Source: Plasmodium malariae (taxonomy: Eukaryota > Apicomplexa > Aconoidasida > Haemosporida > Plasmodiidae). From it: 64,000 bases of DNA. The stretch is taken from assembly GCF_900090045.1 (NCBI RefSeq), contig NC_041777.1, positions 186,001 through 250,000 of the forward strand, read 5' to 3'. The notes under the pieces were generated by a model. It was not told the DNA's origin. It made no database searches and worked only from the letters and a program-made list of their open reading frames with translations. Both the position numbers and the translations under genes were made by a program. The stretch's first letter is position 1. The number at the start of each line of letters is the position of its first letter. Positions 36,517-49,226 of the stretch are shown here, piece by piece.

Positions 36517-39500
36517 TATTACTATTATTACTATTACTATTATTATTATTACTATTATTACTATTACTATTATTATTATTATTATTATTACTATTATTAC
36601 TATTATTACTATTATTACTATTATTACTATTATTACTATTATTATTATCATTATTATCAATATCATTATTATTAGCGTTATTACTACTATTATCGACGTT
36701 ATTATTTTTATCGATATTATTATCATTACAATTATTATTAGTGTTATTTTTGTTATCTTTATGACTATCACACCTAAAATCACTGTTCATCCACTGAAAG
36801 GAATGTTCTTCTTTCTTTGTGTTTACATAATGGTGCACCAACTCTTTCTCATACATTTCTGTATGCTTTAAATTATTGTTTTCATATATTTTATCTTTGT
36901 TTGACATGCTTCTATTATCCTTGATGCTTATATCAATGGTACTTCTATCAACGATGCTGCTATCAACGATGCTGCTATCAACGATGCTGCTATCAACGAC
37001 GCTACTACCAATGATGTTGCTATCAACGATGATATTATCTATGGTATCATCGAGCTCTTCATTTTGTTTTTTATTCCCCCAATTAGTTCTATTTAAGCAT
37101 TTCCCGTTATTTGCGGTAGAAATTGAATTTTGACCTGACTTGTTCACATTTTCAACATTTGTCACACAGTGGACATCATCTACCCCTCGAACGTTGTTCA
37201 TTTTTAGTTCTCCACATTTTCCACTTATCCATTCACCTCTTCCACCATTGTTATAATTTATTAAAAAATTATTTTTTTCTAAAAAAAAAGATAAATTATT
37301 CCTACTATTCGAACAGATATTCATGCAACTTCTTACATTCTCATAATTACTTTTATCTTTTTTATTTGATACGTCATTCCTTTTATAATTAAGGCATAAA
37401 TTCCATTCACAGTTCATTTGCATACATTGGTCTCTTCCATTATTTAACATGTTTTCCTTTGTATACTTATCACTGTCCACAATGTTTAAATTTTTTACCT
37501 CATTCTTATCATAAACAAATTTACCATGAACATTTACAATGTCATTTATATAAGCCTCTTTATTTAAATAGTTACCATTCATTTTTGCTGAGAAAGTTAT
37601 ATTACTATCCTTAGGAAGAGTTACATTCGATTTGATAATATTCTTTCTTGAAATTTTTCTTTTTTTCTGTTTCGTATTATCATCAAGATCAAGGCTGTAA
37701 TCATGCTTTCCCTCAGTTGTCTCATTATAGTTAACCCCCTTATGCTCTTCTCTATTCCTAACATTTGCAGCTATGCCTTTACCATTTAAACTTGGCAAAT
37801 TATTCCCTTTAATCAATTTATTAAACCTTGTGAAGTTGTAAAAACTTGTGCTCCTGTCAAACAAATACTGCTCACGAAATGATTCTTTTAACACATTCTT
37901 ATCAAAGATATTTCTGTTAATAAAAGCGTTTTTCCCCTCGTCTTCCATAGGGTATGGTAAACCACAGTTCTTCCCTGTATCCCATGCTCCGTTGAAGTGG
38001 CTTTTGTTCATCTGGTTGTGACTCTGGTATCCTGTTGCATCGCTCATCTGGTATCCTGTTGCATCGCTCATCTGGTATCCTATCACATCTGGCACCTGAT
38101 TTCCTATCGTGTTGTTCACCTGGTTGTTCATCTTACTGTTCATTCTAATTTTATCCTTTGATCTATTAACTTTGTATACATTGTGAACATTACTAACCAC
38201 TATTTCCTCATTAATATTTCTTCCACTGTTAAACCCGGAAAAATTGTATTCCCCGTTGAAGTTATGTGTGCTGTCAAATCCACTAATATTGTTAGGGTAA
38301 TATGCACAATTTAAACTATTAAAATATATGCTATTTTTCCCATTGACTATATTGGCAGTATTCTCCAATGCACTAGCCTCATTAGACGTTTTCATATAAT
38401 TATAGTTTACATTACTATTTGTGTTATTGTTTGAATCGACGTAATTAAAAGAATTATAAATATTATTTAAATTACTATTGCCATTGTTTATATCACTTGT
38501 CTTCGACAATGAGATGTCTATTGTGTTTCTACTGTGATATTCATCAAGATCCGTATTAATAATACCAAAATTTTTACAATATTCATTTTTCGTAAATATA
38601 TAATTATTTATTTTATCATTTCCATATGGAGCAATATCACCTGTTGATATTCCTTCTACATTCCCCCCATTTTTATAAATCAAACTTACAATTTTATTTT
38701 TACTGTTATTATTATTTTCACTATTATTATTGTTATTATTATTTTCACTATTATTATTGTTATTATTATTTTCACTATTATTATTGTTATTGTTATTTTC
38801 ACTATTATTATTGTTATTGTTATTTTCACTATTATTATTGTTATTGTTATTTTCATTATTATTATTGTTATTGTTATTTTCATTCATATTGTTATTACTG
38901 TTAGATGTATGACCCTTGGAGCGCGAGAAACAGATAGGTGACACGTTCTCACAATTAACCGTCGATGGCATCCTCTCCCCCCTTAAATACTTCTTAACTG
39001 GTGCTTTGTATTTCTTGTTATCTGCATTATTATTCATTTCCCCTTTACTCTTTTTTAGCCTTAAATTATTTTTCCTTTTTTGTACTTTTAATCTACTCCT
39101 CACAGCTAATTCTCTCGCTGTTAAGAAGCCATATCTATAAACTGAGAAGCACTCTTTTTTTTTATATCCATATGCACACCATCTTTTTTGTCTTATATCA
39201 AAATGAACACCTTTCATCTTAGGTATTTTCATTACTTCATTATAATAATTTATATTATTATCTTCATTCGAATTTTTCTTATTAAAATTTTTGAACTTAT
39301 AGGAATATTTTTCTACTCTTTTTTGTTTGTTAATTAACTTTTTTACACATGTATTATTAGAAAATTGTATACCTGTACTACCATTAGAAGGATCGTCACC
39401 CTTACGTAAAAATAGTACATCCAAGGTATTACTATTATTGTTATCATTATTACTGCTACAATTCCCGCAATTAGAATTAGTTGTCTTTCCATTTTGAATA

Positions 39501-42500
39501 TCATTATTCATCTTTTCGTCAACACATACTTTTGCCAATTTTTTTCCTTCGCTATATTTTAGGTCACTATTACTTTGGGGTGTATTTATTAAGTACTTTC
39601 TTTTTTTTTTATTTTGATTGGTGCTTTTATCCATACTTTTATTTGTTCTTTTATTTAAACTTTTATTTGTGCTTCTATACGGGCTTTTGTTTTTATTTAT
39701 ACTTGCTTCATTTTTTAAATCATAATTAATGTCGTCTATTCCTTCTATATTGTACATGACTCCGCTCACTACACTACTGCGATCATCCGTATCCTTATAT
39801 ATTTCACATTTTCGCTCTTTTTTCTTCGTATTATTAGTATTAGTTTTGCTAATACCTGTTCTAATGTCCGTCAACAAAGACCTGTTTTTACTTGTAATAT
39901 TGCATCCTTTTATCTCATCACTGCAGCTATAACCCCCTGGTGTATTATCAAGAAACTTATAGTAGTATATATTGTTGCAGTCAAAAGGAACAGCGTAATT
40001 ATTATTCATGTTCATGTACTCTCCTTTGGTGGTAGAGATATTATTATCCCACTTCTTGCCATTTTGATTTGTGCAAATGGAATTGCTTACAACTGTGCCT
40101 TCTTCCTTATTTTTAACTGAACTGAAAAAGTAGTTCATTGTATTCTTCGCTTTTTCTAAATATGGGCACCTTGTTTTTAATATTGCGCTCTTCGCAGTTA
40201 TCTTGCCTTGGGGGCAATATGCACTTTTTTTATCCTTTTCAAATGAAGCAATATCATTCATTTTTTGATATATATTTCTACTTTTTCCACCTATGTTTAC
40301 TTCTTTTTTGTTGCTTGTTTCTTGACTTCTTATCATATTCGTACTGCTTTTATGTACAAGTTTATGATCACTCTCCTCATCTGTGTTCGTTATTCTTTCT
40401 CTTGTTGAAAATTCGTCTTTATTTGAGTAATTTTTTATTTGATCATTTTCAAAATACACATTTTTGTTCGTTTTTATTAAACTATTAAAATGTTCAGAAA
40501 AATGGGTAGCCGTTGAAGCTCTAGTTAACGCATAAGAATCTTTTTCACTTCTGTCGTTTTTAAATACATTTAATTCTATGTTTTCGTTACTAAGGAATTC
40601 ATTGTCCTTTCCCGGTGAGTTAGACTTGTTGCTGTTGTTGCTGTTGTTGCTGTAGATACTGTTACTGATGTTACTTGTGTTGTTATTCTTTTTACTTCTG
40701 CTCCTGCTGTTATTACTCCTGTTTCTGTTATTGTTACTCCTGTTTCTGTTATTGTTACTCCTGTTTCTTTTATTGTTACTCCTGTTCCCTTTGTTGTTAC
40801 TCCTGTTCCCTTTGTTGTTACTCCTGCTCCTATTGTTGTTGCTTGTTCTGCCATTATTATTACTACTATTGTTTCCGATAATATTATCCTCTTCTAGACA
40901 GTTCATTCTCGTAGTTTGTGAATTGTTTTTTATGTCACTAATATTTGGAAGGCTTTCATTTGGGATTCTAACAATATCTTTAATATATTTATTTATTGCT
41001 ACATTTCCCCCATTTTCCAGGTAACTACTACTGTTACTATAATTATTGTTGATGTTATTACTATAACAACTGTTGATGTTATTACTATAACAACTGTTGA
41101 TGTTATTACTATAACTACTGTTGATGTTATTACTATAACAACTGTTGATGTTACTACTATAATTACTGTTGCTGTTATTCGTATAATTATTATTATTGTT
41201 ATTTATTCCCCTGTCCTCAAGCACGTGATAAGGGCGAGTGTATTCATCTACATATTTATTCGTGCCATTAAAACTAGATCTCAAATTCGAACTATATAAT
41301 CCCCTTATACTGTCAATTTCATGCCTATTTTCCTCCATAATATCCATTCTGTTAATATCACTTTTTATGTTCCTATCATTTGAATTGTTAACATAACTAC
41401 AGCTATAATGTTGTACATAGTTACACTTATTTGAAATGTCTTCATCTTCAACTCCTTCAAATGTCCTACTGGAATATTCATCATATGCTGGACCCACTTC
41501 GCTGAAGTTTTTGTTATCATTTAAAATTTTATCACTATAGAGATTGTTCCTGTTACTTGTCTTTCTTCTGTAATGCCCATGATGAGGGCTTCTACCGGAA
41601 GGCACGTCATTACTACTACTGTTTCCAATATAATCCGCGTTGCACGTGTCGCCAACGTCGGAAATATTATTCTGACATTTTCCACCATTCATTAAGAAGT
41701 TTACATCATATACCTCATTTTTATTATTAATGTTGTTGTTCATGTGGTTCATGTTGTTCATGTGATTCATGTTGTTCATGTGATTCATGTTGTTCATGTG
41801 ATTCATGTTGTTCATGTGGTTCATGTTGTTCATGTTGTTCATGTGGTTCATGTTGTTCATGTGGTTCATGTTGTTCATGTGGTTCATGTTGTTCATGTTG
41901 TTCATGTTCATGTTGTTCATGTTCATGTTGTTCATGTTCATGTTGTTCATGTTCATGTGGTTCATGTTGTCCATGTTGTTCATGTGGTTCATGTTGTTCA
42001 TGAGGTTCATGTTGTTCATGAGGTGCATGTTGTTCATGTGGTTCATGCGATTCAGGCTGTTCAGTTTTTCGCCACCCCTAGGAGCATGTAGATCCCCATT
42101 AGTCCATGTGTCACCGAATTTGCGTGTATTTATATTCCTATCACTATCAAAAAAAAAATTAGAATTTACAAATTCATTAGTATATATTTTACCTGAATTG
42201 TTCATACTAGTATTTATATTAGCATTGTTAATATTATAATTTTTGATATGATTGTCTCTCATTTTAAAGCAATTTTCTCCATAATTATTTGAAACTTCTA
42301 CCTCATATAAATTGTTTATCTCACCTGTCCTATGTAAAGGGCCATCCATGTTGTTGGGGATAAAACCAAGGGAATCATTGAATTTTCTTGAATTGTAGTT
42401 ATTTTTAAAATTAGAAAAAATATTCTGATTTTGATGTAGGGAAATATTATTAGTTTGTGCTTTCCCGTTACAATGCATATTATTTGCATTATTCATATTA

Positions 42501-45500
42501 TTTCTGTAATTTATATCAAGGGTTTTTCCATTGCATAACAACTTTTCTGTGGAATTATATCCACCATAACAATTTGCACCTCTTAGACCTATTCTATTAT
42601 TTAAGAAATTTGTATTTCCATTTTGTTGATTGCTTATCTTTTTAGGGAGAGTGCCACTATATTTGCATTTTTCCCTGTCATCATTACTATTTCCACTGCT
42701 CCTGTCATTATTACCACCATTAATAACATTCGTACTGTTATGCTTCCATCTATCGCTAGTATTTCTTTTACTGTTAATGCATTTACCTCTAATTTTACTG
42801 CGAGCATGTGAAGTAGAATTAGCACTAGTATAGTTGCTCAAAGTATTTAAGGTTGTCGTATTTCTCTTTTTACAACTATTATTATTTTCTTTGGAGTTAC
42901 TTTTCTTAGTACAAATTTCTTTACCATTACTCCTCTTACTACAACTGTCCTTACCACAACTCTTTTTACTGGTAACTTCTTTATTGTTATTGTCCTTATG
43001 ACTGTTCTGCCTATTAGCATCCCCCTTCATACAATTCTCCACACCGTTAGTCTTATTTCTAACTTTAGAGTTTCGAAATTCAAGAGCTAACTGTCTAGCT
43101 TTATAGAAACCATATTTACATACTGGGAAATGTTTTTGTATTTGTTTGTTATTCTCGTTTTTCCAGTAAGCAATCCATCTGATTTGATTGTGATCGAATG
43201 TTAGTCCTTGTATCTTTATCATTTGTTTTGCTAAAACACGATAATATTTTCTTTCATTTAAAGGTATGCCTGTTCTTTTTTTCTTTTTCCTATAATTAGG
43301 GGAATTATAATCATCTGCATTTTTGCAGTTTTCGTAATTTGTTCCATTTATGCATTCTTTACTAAAATCTAAAACATCTTTATTTACTTCACCTGTTAAG
43401 GAATTCTTCTCACTATTCTTACGTTTTACACATTCTTCACTACCATTTTGGTATAATGCATAATTATTACTTAAGATGTTAAAATTATTTGATTGACTTG
43501 AACTCACTGCTTTTCTTGTATCATTTATGAAACTTCCTACTGAAGAATTATTCTTATCCTCATTTAATAAAACTGTATCTGATTGCATAATTATTTTTTT
43601 GCGGTCTATTTGGTCACTCTCATTTGTATATATATAACGCACCTTATCATATAACAAAACACCTGAACTGTTCATATTTTTATTCATTTTTTCTTTTGGA
43701 AAAAGGTTATTGTTACTTTCCTCATGTATGCTACTAATTTGATTATTTAACCTCCCACTATGAACATAATTGTTCTTATCTATAACATAACCGTTAACTG
43801 TGTTCTCCTTTGAGCCTTTTTTATCACAAATAGAATCTAACCTATTCTGGTTTATTGTATCTTTGTCCGAAAATTTTATATTTGCATCTATCCAGCTCTT
43901 TCTTGTCTCTTTGTTCTCATTTATGCATTTTTCACTTGCGCATTTTTTACTTACGCATTTTTTACTTACGTATTTTTTACATATGCACTTTTCACTTAAG
44001 CCCTTCTCGTTTATGCTTTTTTCACTTTTCCTCTTTTTTGGGCTAGTCAAAAGAGCATATTTTGGTGAAAAGCAACCATCCGTTGTAAGATTAATTAACT
44101 GTTCTCTTACCTCTTTAGCACATTCTGCTTCTCCTTTTTTCGACCTCTTCTTATCTTTATCAGTGACGTCCTTATTTTTTAGTACTTTCATAATACCCAT
44201 TTTTTTACCTTGCAACGTCTCACCATCCTCAGTTGCCGATCCGCGTGCTACTAGGATAGCATTTTGTAAGCTCCCTTTCCCTGTATCATTAATTCCTCTA
44301 TTCTCATTACATATAAGAAGCCCCTCCTTAATCTTCATGCTATCCTGTGATAATAATGAGGTGCATTCTTCGAAATTAATGTGTGCTAAATTTTTTATTT
44401 CATTATTTCCAATATTAATTTTGTGTATGGAAGACCCTACTTGTTCAGGTATTTCATTTGTTCCTTTATTTTTAACCATTTCCAACGACTTTACAATATT
44501 TTTTAATTCAAATGTAGTCTTATTTTCATTTCTGTTATCCCCTTTTGAATTCTCTAATTTGGAATATTCGGCCATCTCCGCATTTTGTACTTCCAATTCA
44601 TAAATATTATTAATGCTAGTTTGCGAAGTTTTTGAAGCTAAAGAAATGTGATTTGCACATAAATTATTCGAATTGTACTCTTCGGTTGACTCACGTTCAA
44701 CATTATCAGTAGTAGTGCCTTTCTGGGCTTTTCTTAACAGGTTAACGTTTTTTTCATTAAAATCGTTTAACTTATTTTTATTTGTCTTTTCATTAGCATC
44801 TTTTATTATAGTGCCATCAGAACATACGTAATTCCTGTTCATATATTCACTTTTCGTTTTTAAAATTTTATTTGTATTTTTATTCTCAAAAAAATTGAAG
44901 TCTGCTATTTTTTTTTCTTCACATATAACATCATAATTATTTTTTCTCAAATATGTATTCTTTTTGATATAAGCACAACTATTCTCAATTGCTTTTATAT
45001 TTTTCGAATTTGTGTTAATCATATTTTTTCTCTTAAAAGACTTTTCATTAGTAAAGGGATAACTATCATTAGTACGTTTTTCCAAAATACGCTTGTTAAA
45101 TTCATTTTTCTCAAAATTACTATTATTCATTTCAGCATTTACATTTGTCCCATTACCTCTTGCACTTATAGTACTCTTACATAATGTGCCCATATGCCAC
45201 TCACCCATCATCAAACTATTTATACCTTCTTGTACATTCAATATTTCCTTTTTTGTCATGTACGTAGTACTGTCATCAGTGTTGTAAGTGTTAAGGATTA
45301 CCTCACTATTGTACCTATTTTCCATATCCCTCGAATTATTCTTTGTTTTATCATCAGAATTGTTAAAGATATTAATACCTTCATTAATGTTTACACTACT
45401 ACTATTACTACAATTATGCACGCTGCAATTTTTGACTTCACAATTATTTATTCGTTGTGTTCCCCCAAAGTTATTTTCCTTTTCTATTATTTGATAGGAT

Positions 45501-46399
45501 GATATATCTTTATAACTACAAGATGACTTCTTCGCATTATCATTATTATTAGTCCATTTTTCATTGTATAACTTGTTCTTATTTGAGTTCATAGTTGGGT
45601 CAATATTATCTCCCCTAATGGTAGTACCAACTTCCGTCATTTCCTTTTGACTCTCTATTTTGCTGCTCATTATAATTTTATTATAGCATTTTCCTTTTAA
45701 ATTGTTACTCATTCTGCTTTCTTTTTCTTCACTGTTCATGCAAATATTTATATCGAGGAAATTTTCACTATTTCTATTGCCTATAAAAATTGCAGAATTA
45801 TTGCTTGTATAATTTGTATCTCTATCAGTGCTGCTACCATTATTGCCGCCACTACTACTATTACTAGTAATGGTGGTATCATTATTGCCACTACCACTAT
45901 TGGTACTATGAACACCAACATGATTATTTTCTCCCTTTACTTTTCCCTCAAAAAAGAATTCATTATGCCGGATGTGACTGTCCTCACATTGTCCATTCTT
46001 ATCTTCATTTTTATTAACGTCCAGACAAGAGCTGTTGGAGCAATTCATTTTATTTCTATTAAAATAATAGTACACGTTTTTATAATTAATTACATTGTTT
46101 GAACGGTGTGAAGTGGTGTTTTCTTTCATATGATGGTTCATTTCATTTATGCTAATTTTTTCATTTGAACCGTCGTTTTGATTGCTACTCCTATCACAGT
46201 TGATGCTGTTACTTAACATCTCTTTATTGTAACATATTGTTTTTAAATTAAAATTGCTCATGTTTATTTCTTTCTCTTTTAATTTTATATTTTGTTTAAT
46301 AAGATCACTTGGACTATCAAATTTAGAGGGATTACTGTTTATACCATTTTTATCAACAGGACATGGAAATATTTTCTTTTCGTATTCCTTTATTTCCAT
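33024..46399 (-). CDS. AP2-SP2: Giant ApiAP2 transcription factor, AP2-SP2 ortholog by context, about 4,359 aa
   Basis: Exon 1 is 46399-33716 and exon 2 is 33419-33024 (TACAT|GTAAGA, TTTACAG|GACTTA, phase 0). The frame is open back to 46459 but without an ATG there, so I chose the ATG at 46399; an upstream exon is not excluded. Two AP2 DNA-binding domains are visible. One is at about residues 1042-1110 (IRWIAYWKN, HFPVCKYGFYKARQLALEFR) and one at about 2388-2437 (GVHFDIRQKRWCAYGY, YRYGFLTARELAVRSR). Each domain sits in a small conserved island inside thousands of Asn/Ser/Met-rich residues. The last 131 residues (exon 2) are helical and non-repetitive and may be a conserved C-terminal domain. 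From memory, the ApiAP2 gene between SET8 and P36/P52 is AP2-SP2, needed for sporozoite development. The overlapping plus-strand ORFs are antisense artefacts of Asn and Glu runs. Confidence 0.9.
34480..34650 (-). repeat. Charged repeat in AP2-SP2 C-terminal part
   Basis: About seven imperfect 27-30-bp units encode variants of KGENFEEEKK and KGEYFEEAQ. All six frames are open because of the purine bias. Confidence 0.85.
36476..36700 (-). repeat. (ATT)n tract encoding poly-Asn with Ser interruptions
   Basis: A nearly pure trinucleotide tract of more than 60 codons encodes NNSNNSNN-type sequence in AP2-SP2. It is likely to vary in length between isolates. Confidence 0.95.
38690..38885 (-). repeat. 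27-bp repeat encoding SENNNNNNN
   Basis: Spacing between successive ttttcacta motifs is exactly 27 bp. About six to seven units encode S-E-N7 in AP2-SP2, just after the second AP2 domain in protein order. It follows shorter Asn runs. Confidence 0.93.
40670..40850 (-). repeat. Arg/Asn/Ser repeat in AP2-SP2
   Basis: About nine 18-bp units encode NRSNNN and KGNRSN variants. This is unusually Arg-rich for a Plasmodium low-complexity tract. Confidence 0.85.
41735..42060 (-). repeat. Met/Asn/His repeat in AP2-SP2
   Basis: A mosaic of 9-, 12- and 15-bp units encodes NMNHMN and MNNMN for about 105 residues with almost no other amino acid. The plus strand reads catgttgttcatgtgg-like repeats. Confidence 0.95.
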
Positions 46400-46998
46400 A
46401 TTAATCTTTTTAATAGTATCATTTAAATTCTTTATATTTCCTCTTGATGTATTTGACACGAGTCATATACTACAATATGATGTGTCTTTAAACTAGTTAT
46501 CCTTATATTTTATATATGCATGTACATGTGCATGCGTTTGTTTTTACTTCTTTTCATTAAAAATTACTCTCATCACAATTCATTATTTCGTGTAATGACT
46601 AGGTGACCATGTATACACACGGGAAATCGCGCATGTATATGTACTAATGTGAATACGCCTGAATATATACAAATATATATAGGGATACCCCTACATGAAC
46701 ATATGATGAAAGAAGGAATTTTTTAATTTCGTAAAAGCGTTCCTACTTTAATTGAGCTCTAAACATATGTGCATAAATATATACATGTTCATTATATACA
46801 AAAAAGATAAGAGTGTAATGCAAGACGAGTAGAATTATTGCGTATGCTAAGCAGAAAAATAAAATATGATATCACTTAATAAAATACAGTAAAATAGCAA
46901 ATAACATAGCGCAAGGAATGTGGAAACAAAGGGACATAAAGGTAAGGGAGAGAACAGAGTAAAAGATGAAAAAGCAAGAAAACAAAAAAAGGAATAAA

Positions 46999-47110
46999 TG
47001 AACGAGTGAACAAACGAGCGAACGAACGAGCGAACGAACGAGCGAACGAACGAGCGAACGAACGAGCGAACGAACGAGCGAACGAACGAGAGAACGAACG
47101 AGAGAACGAA
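46999..47110. repeat. GC-rich 12-bp tandem repeat upstream of AP2-SP2
   Basis: About nine units of gagcgaacgaac, the last two mutated to gagagaacgaac. Its G+C of about 58% is far above the flanks. It lies about 600 bp upstream of the AP2-SP2 start codon. Confidence 0.93.
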
Positions 47111-47510
47111 TTAAGGTGATTAATTAATTGAATATACTACAAACCGTGTTAACAATTAACTAGTAGAAGGCTAACTTTTCAGATAGAACAATAAAAAACA
47201 AAAAAAAAAAAAAAGAAAAGGTGTACATACTTTTTTTGCGCGTAACAAATATGACAAATTCTAAGAATATATACGTGTAAAATCGTATAATTAATAAACT
47301 AAAATTTATAACCGCTTTAATAAGCAGAAAAAAAAAGAGCATCTTAAATATAGTTGCCTAAATAGAAAGTAGAAAAATGCACTAAATTACACTACTATTA
47401 ATGTAAGGAAAAAAGAGAACATAAATTCTTCATGTGTAACAAAAAACAAATATAATAACAAATGTAGAGGTGCAAAAATTTTTAGTGCATTATGGTTATT
47501 AATACGTATA

Positions 47511-47616
47511 TGTATTCATACTCACATGTATTCATACTCACATGTATTCATACTCACATGTATTCATACTCACATGTATTCATACTCACATGTATTCATA
47601 CTTACATGTATTCATA
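47511..47616. repeat. 16-bp tandem repeat upstream of AP2-SP2
   Basis: Six to seven units of tgtattcatactcaca, nearly identical, about 1.1 kb upstream of the AP2-SP2 start. Each unit junction creates a palindromic acatgt. Confidence 0.93.
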
Positions 47617-49003
47617 AACGTACTTGTCTTTTACGCCTTTTTATTTTTGCAAAAAACTAAATATTGAATAAACGCAAATACTACTGTCAAATCATAACAT
47701 CTACTCAACAGGTCTCTTCATTTATTAATTTCTCCGTTTATTTCGTGCCTTTAATTCTTAACTTAGATGCATTATTTTTCAACAGGTAAAATACTAATTA
47801 TTTTTAGATTCACTTTCTTTTTTTTTTTTTTTTCTCAAATTTTTATTATTTAGATAAGCATATCTCTATGGCAATAAAAATATGTAAATATTATTTTCTA
47901 ATAAAATTAAAAACTGCGACCTTTGAAAAGCTGCGCTTTTTTTTTTTTTTTTTGAAAAACGTATAATAAATGGTTCTATTTAATGGTTAAAAAAAAGAAA
48001 AAATGAGACATGTATACCATTAAAAAATTTGAAAAAATCACAATAATAATTATGGAGAGGTGAAGAAAAATTAATCAGTATGTATTCTACATCCTATGAT
48101 GTACTTGAAAAAAAATTCAGGTAAAACACTGTATTATGTACATATATATTTAATTATTTCATTCATTATTTCTTATAACATATATATATATATATATACA
48201 TACCTACATACATACTACTTTTTAAGAGAGATAAAATGTTCTGAATTTTTCGCACTAATAACCACATTTTTCTAACTATAGAAATTAGTAATAAAATTGA
48301 CGAAGGGGAAAAGAAAAAAATAAGTGTAATTTAAGTGGAATATAGTAGAATACATATACATACACACACATAAATATAAACCTACATACGTATATACTTA
48401 CGTTCATACATACATACATACATAAATATCCACAAAATTTACGTTTATGTAAGCACAAGGCAATTTTTAATTTAAAAAGGAAGTACTCACTGTGTACTAG
48501 TACTGCATATAAGCATACCAATGACAAAAAAACAAAAACAACAAAAAAAAAAAAAAAATGAATACAAATATATATACACACTGTAATGCTTTCAATGGTT
48601 GTGTACAAATGCCGAGATCTAAAATTGTAGAAATAAGTACTATATCGTAAGGTTAAAAAAAAAAAAAAAAATGTTTATCTCTATTCCACATATTTCTATT
48701 TCAACTGTTTAAAACGATATGAGATTTTTATAAAAATAAAAATAAAAATAAAAAAATTAAATTAAATTATATTAAATTAATTTTAAATTTAAATTCTTTG
48801 TTCTTGTTCTTTTTCTTTTTCTTCCTCTTTTTTTTTTTTTTTTTTTAGTGTCCTACTGTTAAGTTTTCATTTGACAAATAAATATTACAAGTTCAAATTG
48901 GAAGGCATAAAAAAAAAAATTTGTCATACGTAGTTGTAAACTCGATGTAAATTTAAGACTTCAAGAAAATTTAGATTATGCAACAGGTGCATATTCCTAA
49001 TTT

Positions 49004-49226
49004 TTAAGAAATTGTAATAAACCAGGGGATGGGAAAGGGGGGAAACATTATAAAGTAATAAAACAATGAATTATGCTTATGCCAACTATTCGTACCAATA
49101 TTTCTGTAAAAATATAATATTCTGAAAAGTTCAAGATAAATCCACACTTTTTCACCGAAATAAGTAAAAATAAACTACATAAAAGGCAGAATAGTAAAAA
49201 TTAAGGAAAAGCCAGTTCTTTTTCAT
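49004..49226 (-). CDS. Candidate two-exon small membrane protein, 56 aa
   Basis: Proposed exons are 49226-49156 (ATG, 23 codons plus two bases) and 49103-49004 (TAA). The donor is TTTCG|GTGAAAAAG and the acceptor ATATTTTTACAG, phase 2, with a 52-bp intron, short even for Plasmodium. The peptide begins MKKNWLFLNFYYSAFYVV, has a polar middle (RNIGTNSWHKHNS) and a second hydrophobic segment (FYYFIMFPPFPIPWFITIS). Its topology recalls small respiratory-complex subunits, but I see no specific family match. The pyrimidine-rich sense strand lowers the stop-codon rate, so chance openness is a real alternative. Confidence 0.33.

Larger units (their letters stand above)
46400..49003. other. Region upstream of AP2-SP2
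   Basis: Presumed promoter and long 5' UTR of AP2-SP2, plus the 3' flank of the candidate gene at 49004-49226. Contains two clear tandem arrays (46999-47110 and 47511-47616) and A/T runs. No supported coding sequence. Confidence 0.6.

Noticed and set aside
41744..42239. Long plus-strand frames opposite AP2-SP2 (for example 36308-36871, 38626-38904, 41744-42091, 43800-44603)
   Set aside because: They are antisense to Asn, Met or Glu repeats in AP2-SP2. Their peptides (poly-Ile/Leu, Val-His) reflect repeat composition and none has domain content.
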